Both the position numbers and the translations under genes were made by a program. From Actinernus sp. WN-2022 (lineage: Eukaryota; Cnidaria; Anthozoa; Actiniaria; Actinernidae), in contig JAOWCC010000577.1 in assembly GCA_030867875.1 (NCBI GenBank), forward strand, positions 93,167,740 through 93,231,739: a stretch of 64,000 nucleotides of DNA, written 5' to 3'. Shown in pieces: positions 1-9,429 of this stretch (within the stretch, counting starts at the first letter, position 1; each line of letters opens with the position of its first letter). Below the pieces are notes generated by a model. It was not told the DNA's origin. It ran no database searches and worked only from the letters and a program-made list of their open reading frames with translations.

Positions 1-124
1 TGTCGCGCGTGACCTCTGTTTCTTCATTCATTAAGTTCTCTACTTTCATCTGTAATCTGGGAAACTCAATCTTTGCCCATGCCTTGGCACATAACTATTC
101 CTGTTGTTAAGTAGACGTGGATGG

Positions 125-480
125 TTATAAGTAAAATCCTTCGACAGCTTGTACCGTTTCCGCTAGGTCAATATCCTCGCTGGAACGAAATAACTTGATC
201 TCAATACTCTCTGACTGTGTCTCTGCCTCGTTTAAGTGGTCGATCCAACTTACGGTAAATTTAAATCTCTGACAGTTTTTAAGACTCATAATATTGGTCT
301 TGAAGTGCCTTCACCCAAAATAAGATGTTCTCCTCGGATGTTTTAAATGCAGCACAGCGAGCCGATGGCTTATAGATTTCAATATCTATTTCTTCGAATT
401 TTAGCTTCCTGGCCCTTCACTGGCTTCAGGTCGTCGTACGTGTCGTATATAAAATCACTGGCCATCTGGGTAAAAAACGC
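125..480 (-). pseudogene. broken coding sequence of unknown family
   Basis: Read on the minus strand, three blocks give long stop-free, compositionally normal protein in three different frames that follow each other without a gap. From 480 downward they are a block with MASDFIYDTYDDLKP, a block with EEIDIEIYKPSARCAAF and NILFWVKALQDQYYES, and a block with KFTVSWIDHLNEAE and EIKLFRSSEDIDLAE, ending at a stop at 125-127. Two single-base shifts would therefore separate one ancestral reading frame of at least about 110 residues. I do not recognise the family. It is soluble and acidic with no membrane segment. It stops at the edge of the foldback element starting near 498, which may have interrupted it. 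A decayed host gene or a decayed transposon gene are both possible. Confidence 0.45.
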
Positions 481-497
481 GGTCCTTCGGCTCCAAC

Positions 498-1851
498 AAT
501 AGCGCCAGTTGAAATATCCTGAGCCTGTTGGAAGGCTTTCGCACGAGTGAAGTTAAATAAAACATTAAACTGCTTACATTTGAGAGATGGGACTCCAAAT
601 TAGAGAGATGGGACTCCAAATTAGAGAGAAAGTTCCTCGCGGGTCCCCCGCCATCTTGATTTACTGTATTAAATTATGTAAATAAATTAACCTGACGATT
701 GTTGCGTGACCAGCACAGTGCAATCTGATTGGTGGTGAACTTGACCTTTAACGCATGCGCAGAAATTTTGCGACACCCGTTATATATATATATATATATT
801 TTGTTGGCTTGCATTTAAGACTCGATGCTGCCACAGGCAGCCCGAGTAATAATACATGAATAATGAATTGCACAATCTTATGATAAAACACATATAAACC
901 AATGAAAAGAAGGTGGAGAGTGACATATAATATGAAACAAAAATAATAATAAAGTGACGTGATGATGATTATGAAATATAAGTTAAGTTTCATCACGTTT
1001 ATTCATACCTAGAGGTTCCAGAGTTTGACCTCTATCGATAAGATACGCCAAATCATTATTAGTTAGATTATTAGTTAGAAAATGTTCTGACTGCTGTTTC
1101 AGAACATTTTCTAACTAATAATCATTTACCTACTGAAAGTGATATGCAGTTAATTCCACTAGAAGCTGTTTTTTTCTCAGCGAGACAGTATAAGCAAGGC
1201 GCGAGAAGCGTATCTTATCGTAGAGGTCAAACTCTTGAACCTCTAGGTATGAATAAATTAAACGTGATGAAACTTAACTTGTATTTCATAATCATTATCA
1301 CGTCACTTTTTTATTATTTTTGTTTCATATTATATGTCACTCTCCACCTTCTTTTCATTGGTTTATATGTGTTTTATCATAAGATTGTGCAATTCATAAT
1401 TCATGTATTATTCCGAAAAGATTCTAGTTTATTGGATACATTGTAAGCCTCTTTCCCCGAAATCAGCCTTTCCTTTCTTGTCTATTTACTCGGGCTGCCT
1501 GTGGCAGGCCCGAGTTGAAATCTGCAGGCCGTTTTTGTTCGGTGCAACAAAATTTCTGCGCATGCGTTAAAGTATGCATTAATTGACCTCGTGGCGCTAA
1601 TTATTAGATTTCGCCATCGGACGGTATTCTTGTTTGAAGTAAGTTTCGTAGGTTTTATGCCACATTTCATTTTACTCTCGGTCATAATACATACCAGCGC
1701 AAACAATGTAAGCTGTAGGCCAACACTACAATAATTAAATAATTAAATAATTTGGAGTCGCATCTCTCAAATGTAAGCACTTTCATATTTTATTTAACTT
1801 CACCGTGCGAAAGCCTTTCAACAGGCTCAGGATATTTCAACTGGCGCTCTT
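498..1851. mobile_element. 1.35-kb foldback element with ~550-bp inverted arms
   Basis: The left arm (about 498-1060) and right arm (about 1190-1851) are imperfect reverse complements of each other. Matching landmarks are AGCGCCAGTTGAAATATCC at 501 with its complement ending at 1848, and the stretch at about 845-1010 matching 1250-1415. The predicted frames at 748-996 and 1144-1446 are mirror images of each other and are not genes. The left arm holds a (TA)n run at 781-800 and a direct repeat of GAGAGATGGGACTCCAAATT at 583-625. The right arm repeats the CTCGGGCTGCCTGTGGCAGG segment of the left. No transposase is present. This is a non-autonomous foldback type; superfamily unassigned because I could not define a clean target duplication. 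Confidence 0.7.
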
Positions 1852-1992
1852 GTTTTAAATTTTGGAACTTGCGAAAATTTCTCACGTCATAACACTCGGC
1901 GAAGACCCCAGCTCACTTTCTTGGTCCTCTGATTGGCGATATATACACGAAGCCAGAATACACCGTCAGGCCTCAGCACAGATTAATTTCTG

Positions 1993-2205
1993 ATGAGCCA
2001 AGCAAATATGTTCAACTCTCGACTCACTCAAGGTAAACGTAAGTTTAAATTAAAGATCTACTTTGGTCTTTTATTGTGGATCCAAGTGAATGTTTCAGTG
2101 TTTGGTTATTATGCTGACTATAAGATTGCTGCAGGTAATTTGTCCAGAAATGTAGAGTGTGAAGCTTCTAGTAATAGCAAAAGTACCTGTTTACAAGAAT
2201 CTTAA
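1993..2205 (+). CDS. weak candidate: short ORF or first exon
   Basis: A 70-codon open frame begins shortly after a promoter-like arrangement: CTGATTGG (inverted CCAAT) near 1929 and TATATA near 1940. The predicted product has a basic N-terminus then a hydrophobic stretch (IYFGLLLWIQVNVSVFGYY), which could be a signal anchor, then a polar tail. A GTAAAC that could serve as a splice donor lies inside the frame near 2030. I recognise no family. It may be a first exon, a short membrane peptide gene, or chance. Confidence 0.2.
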   Translation: MSQANMFNSRLTQGKRKFKLKIYFGLLLWIQVNVSVFGYYADYKIAAGNLSRNVECEASSNSKSTCLQES

Positions 2206-2209
2206 TCAC

Positions 2210-3475
2210 AGAGTGAATTTTGTCATTACGAGACAAGGAGTATCGATCGATGAGTCATTGTCAGAAATCTATTCCCGGCCGTAACGTTAGGCAATCTGTC
2301 AATGGTAAAACTGTTGACAGTTTGGGTCAGGTCAACTACACAGCTAAGGCATGTTTGACGACAGAATAACCTAGCTAGAGAGTCTCTACCGGATTAAGAT
2401 ACTGTTACATATCTGTTAATATGGGGAAAACTGAAGAATCCTTCATTGAGCTTGATAACCATGTTTGGATTTGGAAGCAGAATTGAAACTTTAGCCGTAT
2501 TTTGTGAGTCCCAAATCGCTAGTTCCCATACAAGTCATAGAAACACGCGGGTTTTTTCCCAACCACATTATATATGCAAACTGATATAAATGACGTCGTG
2601 TTTACAAACAGTAAGTATCGCTATAGCAAGAACAGCAGATAAAGTTACATAGAGGCACACAAATTGACATAGCTAGCTCCATCACAGGATGGACAGGATA
2701 CAACTTATAATATGGTACAAATATAAACAAACATTTGAGACAATCATCTATTAGTACTCGGAACCTGCAGTATAACAGAACAGCAGACTAAATTGTAAAC
2801 GTGTGTTACATGAATAAGTAGTGTTAAAATTAAAAGGTCAACATACGAGAAAAACAACAATATTAAATTACATATATGCTTGGGGAGCAGAGAATGAAAG
2901 TCACCGCGCTACCGACCACGCCTAAAGTCTGCTAAATTCAGCTAATAATTCTTCTCTTTCGTTAATATTACTAAGAGGATTTCAAATGAAAGTGTTTTTC
3001 ATCTTCAATCTCATGTGGCCCGAGTGAAAGCCCAGATGGGCTCTTGTTATATATATATTGCTGATCAGATCCCTACACCCGAGGAGATCCGGTTGTTTAT
3101 CATTTCGTCTGTGGTCCCTCCAATTTTCCTAGTTGGGTTCCCTGTGGCCTCCGGCGGTTTAGCCCCATTTTCGTCCGATTGGCTCGCCTGGATTTTCCTG
3201 GGACACACTATACCCACTTAAGCTTTGAACGGCTGATACTCCACTGTCAGAGCTCGGTCGGGCTAGCCACTTCACCCATTTACTAGAAATAGAATAAACC
3301 GATACAGCATTGACGTCATGTATTTTACATATCATCAATTTTCTCGAAATCTAGACCTAAACTTTTAAAACGACCTAGTGTCCCTTGTAGGCTAAATGTA
3401 GGCCTTCAAGACTGCAAAGTTTAAAAAAATTGTATGAGAGGGTTTTCGAAAAAAATGGGTTGAATATTTTACAAT
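2210..3475. other. no recognisable gene
   Basis: About 1.25 kb with frequent stops in all frames and no domain I can identify. It is A+T-rich with a short (TA)n-like run near 3049. Nothing further can be supported. Confidence 0.5.
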
Positions 3476-3477
3476 TC

Positions 3478-4120
3478 GCCTAACTTCCTATTTAGTCGTC
3501 GAGAACTGTGTTTTCCGGACCGATTTATGCGATGTTTTAGCATATTTCATATCTGTGGCATATCACTACTTCCATGAAAATGTCATTGTACTAAGAACAG
3601 ACTTTCCACGAGCGTCCCGGCAGTAGCAAAGCGTAGCAAGCGTGCATGGTAAACTTGTTTGTTCAAAAGCACACAAGTATGTAGAATCTAGACAAAAGAG
3701 AAATTTCGGAAAGATACAAGCTCTCGACAAAATGATACAGCAATGAAGCTTGCGTGGATGAATGTTTTTATTTTCATTTTTTGTTTTATTCCGCGCCCTT
3801 AACATGATTCATTGCTCTTGAAATTTACAGGGACAGTGTAGTACATGTTGAATTTTAGGTGAAAAGATAAAAAATATGTTTAATATCGACTAGTTTTCGA
3901 ATTACAGCTCCTTATCAAATACGTTACTATTTTGAGTAAAATGAGCATATTTATGACATTACTAGCCTGCGTGCAGACGTTCTCTCTCCCTGCAGGGGCT
4001 ATGACATTACCTATGATTCCATAAACCGAAATCGAGTAAACTGAAATGGAATTTTTTTTTTACGGGAAGTAGTCCGGAAAACACAGTTCTCGACGACTAA
4101 ACAGAAAGTAAGGCCAACTG
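3478..4120. mobile_element. inverted-repeat element, ~640 bp
   Basis: About 40 bp at 3482-3522, around TTTAGTCGTCGAGAACTG, returns as its reverse complement at 4070-4112 (CAGTTCTCGACGACTAAA). The interior holds no coding sequence. Non-autonomous, superfamily unassigned. Confidence 0.55.
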
Positions 4121-4310
4121 TTAATTTTTTAAACGAAAATATACGTAAAACTACGGGCTTTCAGTGTTGTTCGATCCTTTTCCAAGCCATATGTTGTAGT
4201 CATTTCAGGGAACACCAAAGGAAGATTTCTGTAAAAAGCTGAGTAGTTGATATTCTTCTCGTTCTCTGGTGGCAATTTTAAGCGAATTCGACGAATTTTA
4301 TCCTCCTCAT

Positions 4311-4905
4311 TCCTCGTCGACTGCTTTCCTCGTCGACTGCTTTCCTCGTCGACTGCTTTCCTCGTCGACTGCTTTCCTCGTCGACTGCTTTCCTCGTCGA
4401 CTGCTTTCCTCGTCGACTGCTTTCCTCGTCGACTGCTTTCCTCGTCGACTGCTTTCCTCGTCGACTGCTTTCCTCGTCGACTGCTTTCCTCGTCGACTGC
4501 TTTCCTCGTCGACTGCTTTCCTCGTCGACTGCTTTCCTCGTCGACTGCTTTCCTCGTCGACTGCTTTCCTCGTCGACTGCTTTCCTCGTCGACTGCTTTC
4601 CTCGTCGACTGCTTTCCTCGTCGACTGCTTCCCTCGTCGACTGCTTCCCTCGTCGACTGCTTCCCTCGTCGACTGCAGTGCTTTCCTCGTCGACTGCAGT
4701 GCTTTCCTCGTCGACTGCTTTCCTCGTCGACTGCTTTCCTCGTCGACTGCTTTCCTCGTCGACTGCTTTCCTCGTCGACTGCTTTCCTCGTCGACTGCTT
4801 CCCTCGTCGACTGCTTTCCCCGTCGACTGCAGTGCTTTCCCCGTCGACTGCTTTCCTCGTCGACTGCTTTCCTCGTCGACTGCTTTCCTCGTCGACTGCT
4901 TCCCC
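4311..4905. repeat. 16-bp minisatellite, about 37 copies
   Basis: The unit is CTCGTCGACTGCTTTC, repeated head to tail with little variation. Variants include CTTCCC units near 4629-4670, an inserted GCAGTG step near 4676 and 4698, and CCCCGTCGAC units near 4815-4850. Each unit contains a SalI-like GTCGAC. Because 16 is not a multiple of 3, and no frame of the unit contains a stop on either strand, long open frames appear on both strands (+ 4247-4975, + 4269-4916, - 4278-5099). These are consequences of the repeat, not genes. The array runs into a fragment of the CAGCTATTT MITE family at 4915. Confidence 0.95.
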
Positions 4906-4914
4906 ATCTCAGAT

Positions 4915-5018
4915 GACCCTCCAGAATTCACCAGACTTTCAGCTATACAACCACAATCCATTTCGGTCTGGGTAAGACATGCCGTTCGGTCCGGGACAAC
5001 CTTTTTTGAAATGCTGTA
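4915..5018. mobile_element. MITE fragment, CAGCTATTT family
   Basis: The stretch with CACCAGACTTTCAGCTA, CCATTTCGGTCTGGG and CAACCTTTTTTGAAAT matches the right arm of the copies at 30757-31049 and 56023-56273, and ends with GCTGTATA. The left part of the element is missing where the minisatellite abuts it. Confidence 0.7.
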
Positions 5019-5242
5019 TATAGTGCTTTTGGCCTGCTGTGTTTGGGTATTCGATCGAATAATCCAGCTCGGAATAGTCGGCATTAGTATATACCACACA
5101 AGTGAATAGTGATTTTCACGCGCTCTGATTCATGATTGGCTGCTCAGACCAAATAAAAATAACGGACTGAGGCACTCGAGAAAAGCTAATGAATTTACTA
5201 CCAAAATCACTCAAAGAGGCGGCGTGTCTAAAACGCAGTTAA

Positions 5243-5326
5243 CGGGTAGCGGGTAACGGGTAGCGGGTAGCGGGTAGCGGGTAACGGGTAGCGGGTAACG
5301 GGTAGCGGGTAACGGGTAACGGCTAG
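5243..5326. repeat. subterminal 7-bp repeat array (TAACGGG/TAGCGGG)
   Basis: About 11-12 head-to-tail 7-mers alternating between TAACGGG and TAGCGGG. A shorter inverted array (CCCGTTA/CCCGCTA) lies at about 6557-6604 next to the opposite end of the element. Superficially telomere-like, but tied to the transposon ends; it may be a set of transposase-binding sites. Confidence 0.85.
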
Positions 5327-5848
5327 GTTAAATTTATTTGTTCAGTAGAACAATACAAAAATTGTCCGGTGTTATTTTTTTAAAAAGAAGAAAAATACTC
5401 GCTTTGATATATAAGTGGCGCGCCAGGGTTATTTTCCCTTTCGCCTATAGCCCGGCTGAGAAGGTCATCCAGACGCGTTCTCATCGATTGGAAGCTAATA
5501 CTAACCCATGGGTTTAATCATGTTTCTGAAAATTAAGCACTTGCATGCTCATTTGTACAAAACAGATTGCTTTTATCCAACTTCATCCTACATTTGGTTG
5601 TTCTACACCAAAGATACGTAAAAGCTAAGATATATATTATATAACGAATGTTGGAAAAACTTTTTCGAGAGACAATTCTTATTCAACAGCAAGTTGACTA
5701 CGACTTTTAAAATTAACAGCAAATGCATAATTCGTATCATCATGACCTCATAGTTAAAAGCCGACTCCATTGCAGATCGTTAGTCCTTACGGGCCAACGG
5801 TAGACCGAAAGAAAAAGATGCAAACTAAACCGTACGTATACTGACGAG

Positions 5849-6406
5849 TAGGCATGAATAGATTGTGCTAGCAAATCCAGCCAAAGTTGCTCCAAAAAAA
5901 GGCTAAAAGTTGCTCAAAAGTTGCCAAAAATTGAAAAAGTTGCCACCAAAATTTGAAAAAGTTGCTCACTTTGGCGAGCCATTTTATTCTAGATAACAAC
6001 TTAAAACATGGAATGTTGGATGTGTAATTCAATATAATCTTAAAGTTCAACATAACTACCAATAGTAGTACTTCATGTGATATTGACCATGGAGCGAATA
6101 ACCGCTGGATAATTCGCGGGCGATATTAAATAGATAGCTGCTGTCCAGTTTGCGTGGGCGCGCGTAAAGCCAGTTTTATTTTATTTGTATATCATTTATC
6201 AATTAACTATCCTTAGTTTTGACCAATTTTAATAAAAACCTTCTAAATAAAGACCTTTTTGATAGTTTGGATCAGTTTTATACTGATTTGTTGCTCAAAA
6301 GTTGCCAAGGAAGGCAAAAGTTGCTCTAGGTTGCTCGCACTACAAAAAGTTGCTCAAAACGCTAAAAGTTGCTCAAAAGTTGCCGAGCACAATCTATTTA
6401 TGCCTA
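5849..6406. mobile_element. nested hAT-like MITE, 558 bp
   Basis: The termini TAGGCATGAATAGATTGTGC (5849) and GCACAATCTATTTATGCCTA (ending 6406) are inverted repeats, flanked by the 8-bp duplication CTGACGAG at 5841-5848 and 6407-6414. Subterminal regions on both sides carry many copies of AAAGTTGC/TTGCTCAAAAG. The minus-strand frame at 5868-6062 is produced by these repeats and is not a gene. Confidence 0.85.
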
Positions 6407-6930
6407 CTGACGAGTAACCGTGATTGCTGGTGCAGCGCGTAAGATACACAGTTGTCAACTGATTGCGCATTGGATTATAGAGCTATTTCTTACGTCAAAC
6501 GGGTGCCAGATAATATTTTTGTAGTTATATAATTTCAAAAAATCTTTCATCTATTCGTTACCCGTTACCCGCTACCCGCTACCCGTTACCCGCTACCCGT
6601 TACCTGCGTTTTAGACACGCCGCTCAAAGAGGCAGAGAGTATAAACGATTTCTAAAAGAGCTAAATCATATTGCACTGTGGCCTGTTAAAGTGAGATTAT
6701 TTTAATATTTATGAACCTGTAACTAACTTTTATATTTATAGTTTTTATTATACAATTTGTATGTACGGCTCTCGTGGTGTCTGATGAGTATCCGCATTCA
6801 AATAAAAAATAATTCATTCATGATACTCGGAATATCCTGCACACTTCGGTGAATAATTGTTAACTATTCACTTGTTAATTTAAAATAATTTCAAGCTGCC
6901 ATGGCTATTTCACTTGTGTGGTATATACTA

Positions 6931-8330
6931 AAACGGCTCGGTAAATATCCACCACTAGTCAACGTCCCATGTTATGTAAACTGACACTTAATTGTTTTCG
7001 CATCCAATGTCTGTAGACGTTTTAATCCGCGATTGCTTATGCTTGGCAAACACAGTCACACATTCACACTGTGTGCTAACTTTACCATCAGTCAGTTATT
7101 AGTGCAGCACGCCCTGCAAACGCCAAAATCGCAAGGAACGAAAGAGCTACGCACCCAAGCTGTGTGTGTGAACTTCCAACTTAACCTGACATCGATCGTA
7201 CGAGCTGGAAATTAACTTCTGACTCATTAAGGTGAGCAAAGTCGTATGAACGTTGTTTTGTATTTTAAGAATGCTCTATACACGAAACCCCAACTGAACA
7301 GTTTTCTTCGATTCTTAGTCATTATGGGATAATATGACTTTACGAATACTGCGTTTATTCAATTAATGTTCTCAAATAACAATTGTTCTCATATCAGGGC
7401 AGAGTAGCGAAGGAGCGCTTTTGCTTTCTTTAAAGTCCTACTTGCCTAACAGGCAATATAACTGTCCATGTACGTGTATATGTGTACTATTTATGTTATG
7501 ACATACCTGATTGAACACCCACAGGGCTAATCCTGTAAAAGAAGTAAATATTCTCGTGACTGATGAAACTTATTAGACCCTTTATCAGGAGGAGTTTAGA
7601 GACTGAGCTTTTCTCCGATCCTCGGAATACCTTTGCCTTAGCTATGTGGAGCACAATAACCGCTCGATTCCTTAGCGTTCGCTAACCATGGCCACACAGA
7701 CGAAAACGCAAGCAAGCGAAAACACAACTTAAACAGTATTCGTAGTAGCATGATGATGAAATTCAATGAGTTATTTTTAGGTAATTCGGTGAAATCGCTT
7801 TTGGAGCTTGTTCAGTTTGCCATTGATCTCGAGTGTCATAATAACGGATATATCGATCGCTGAAAGAAAAAAGCCAAAAACGTTTGTGGGTAATTCAGAC
7901 GCGGTATTATTAGCCGATTAGTTGCTCTCTGACCCGAGCCAACAAGACCAAAGAACCATTCCAAATCTGACTGTGATCCATAGGAACCATGCAGATCGTC
8001 GGCTGATCACTGGATCTATTATTATTCACTTTCTTAACATATCGAAAGAAACTTACATACCAGCCTAATACTAGTATACCTAATAGGTAGTGAATGCTGC
8101 CGCTTTAATTATAGTTAAGGAAATTTATTAGAAGAAAACCTATAGTATTGAGATCTTTGGCAGGAAAAATATACTGACTGGGTAACAAAATGTCAATGTG
8201 TAATGTGTGTTAGATGAATCTATTGGTAGCTTTGAGGCTATTCTTGGGTTGCAATCATTCCTGATCCTTAGGGAATACAATCACACAAAAAAAACTGATG
8301 TTCTCCGGAAACAGGCATGCATATATTGGA
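6931..8330. other. no recognisable gene
   Basis: I see no domain, splice-consistent coding block or inverted-repeat element that I can support. The open frame at 7033-7215 has no recognisable content. Confidence 0.5.
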
Positions 8331-8386
8331 GTTCTATGAAACGTAAACAAAGAGAGGCATTATCTCCGCCCCAAACTATCAAACCT

Positions 8387-8515
8387 TTCCCACGCCGCGT
8401 CCATCTTGGAATAAACCTATTGTTAATGCTTACCCAGCCTCGGTCTCAAACGTGTTGAACCGAGGCTGAACGGGCATGAACAATGGGTTTATTCCAAGAT
8501 GGCCGGCCGGTCTAT
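8387..8515. mobile_element. small MITE with an empty-site relative at 13.5 kb
   Basis: CCATCTTGGAATAAACC near 8400 is mirrored by GGTTTATTCCAAGATGG near 8485-8505, so the segment folds back. The sequences on either side (CCGCCCCAAACTATCAAAC and CTATACGAACTAAACG) are adjacent at 13473-13510, where the MITE is absent. That second site shows the insertion boundaries. Confidence 0.75.
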
Positions 8516-8650
8516 ACGAACTAAACGAGAGTCATCAACTTATGCATGATCATCAAGTTACAAAACACATGCTGTGGGTTAGTAAACTTCACATCAAAAC
8601 ACAAGACTAATCAGTAAAGAGCAAAGAGACTAGTTTCTATCGCAACTTAA
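8516..8650. repeat. dispersed repeat, second copy at 13497-13625
   Basis: CATGATCATCAAGTTACAA, GGGTTAGTAAACTTCACAT and CAAAACACAAGACTAATCAG occur in the same order in both places. The 13.5-kb copy has an internal duplication of AAACGCGTTGAGGCATC. The identity is not assigned. The two copies bracket the LINE at 9430-13240. Confidence 0.7.
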
Positions 8651-9429
8651 ACGGGTTAAAGTCCCATCCAACGAGTTAGTCCTTTTTTACATTGCATGTA
8701 TTCATTCTGTACTATTGTATGCTTGTCAAGCTTTCTATTATAGTTTACCCAACTACCTTAGTCTCTCCTAAAAGAGAGTCCAAAAGAGAGCTATGTGTAT
8801 TATTCATGGTTATGACTGAATTACACAGGGTTTCAAAGGAACAAGCAAAAAGTTGCTTGCGGGTTTGAAACCTACAAGGAAAACCAAACATCCACAAGCT
8901 AAAAACTGAAACATGTATTAATGTGCCTGGTGCCTAATACAAGCATAAAAATGCCAGTTCATTTATTTTCTACCAGCAAATCGGTAAATCAACTCGCATT
9001 TTGCCAGTTTGCTTGTGCGAATTTCGAACCCTGCTTATGGTGAAGCGCTTTCCTTGTCAGGCCTGAATACAATGCAGAGACACATGTATACCTTTTTAAA
9101 AAGATCGTATATAAAGATAATGATAACTTACATAGCTTACTGCCTTTCAGTTTGCTGTCTGACTGTTGCCTTGCGTAAGCAAACTGAAGACTTCATGTTG
9201 CCATGCTGTAAAACCAACAGGTTCCGAGACACATTTAAAGTAAATTCAAGCGTGCGCCATTACAACTCATTATAGGATGTGTCAAAAAAATAAATTCTAG
9301 AGTTATAATGATTAGCATACAATTATAAGCCTTGTAATTAGTTAACAATTATTGTAATTTTGATATTCTTTTTTTCCTATTTTTGTTAATATTTTTCCAT
9401 TTTAAGTAAACCTTAGCAACTCATATCAT

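Larger units (their letters stand above)
5219..6623. mobile_element. hAT-like non-autonomous element, 1.4 kb
   Basis: The 20-bp terminal inverted repeats GCGGCGTGTCTAAAACGCAG (5219) and its complement (ending 6623) are flanked by the 8-bp direct duplication TCAAAGAG at 5211-5218 and 6624-6631. An 8-bp duplication is the hallmark of hAT elements. Just inside each end lies an array of 7-bp units TAACGGG/TAGCGGG, in opposite orientation at the two ends. No transposase is present. The element contains another insertion at 5849-6406. Confidence 0.75.
5085..6930. mobile_element. outer MITE of a three-deep nest
   Basis: TAGTATATACCACACAAGTG at 5085 is matched by its inverted copy ending TATATACTA at 6930 (CACTTGTGTGGTATATACTA). 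A short relative with the same ends lies at 33937-34123. Without the insertion at 5219-6623 this copy would be only about 430 bp, typical of a MITE. Confidence 0.7.

Noticed and set aside
748..1446. Two similar hydrophobic ORFs (82 and 100 codons) on opposite strands
   Set aside because: They are the two arms of one foldback element, mirror images of the same sequence, with no independent coding evidence.
4247..5109. Long ORFs of 143-273 codons on both strands
   Set aside because: They are the 16-bp minisatellite read as protein; frames on both strands are open only because the unit has no stops.
5243..6604. Interstitial telomere
   Set aside because: The 7-mers occur as inverted arrays exactly inside transposon ends with 8-bp duplications, so they belong to the element.
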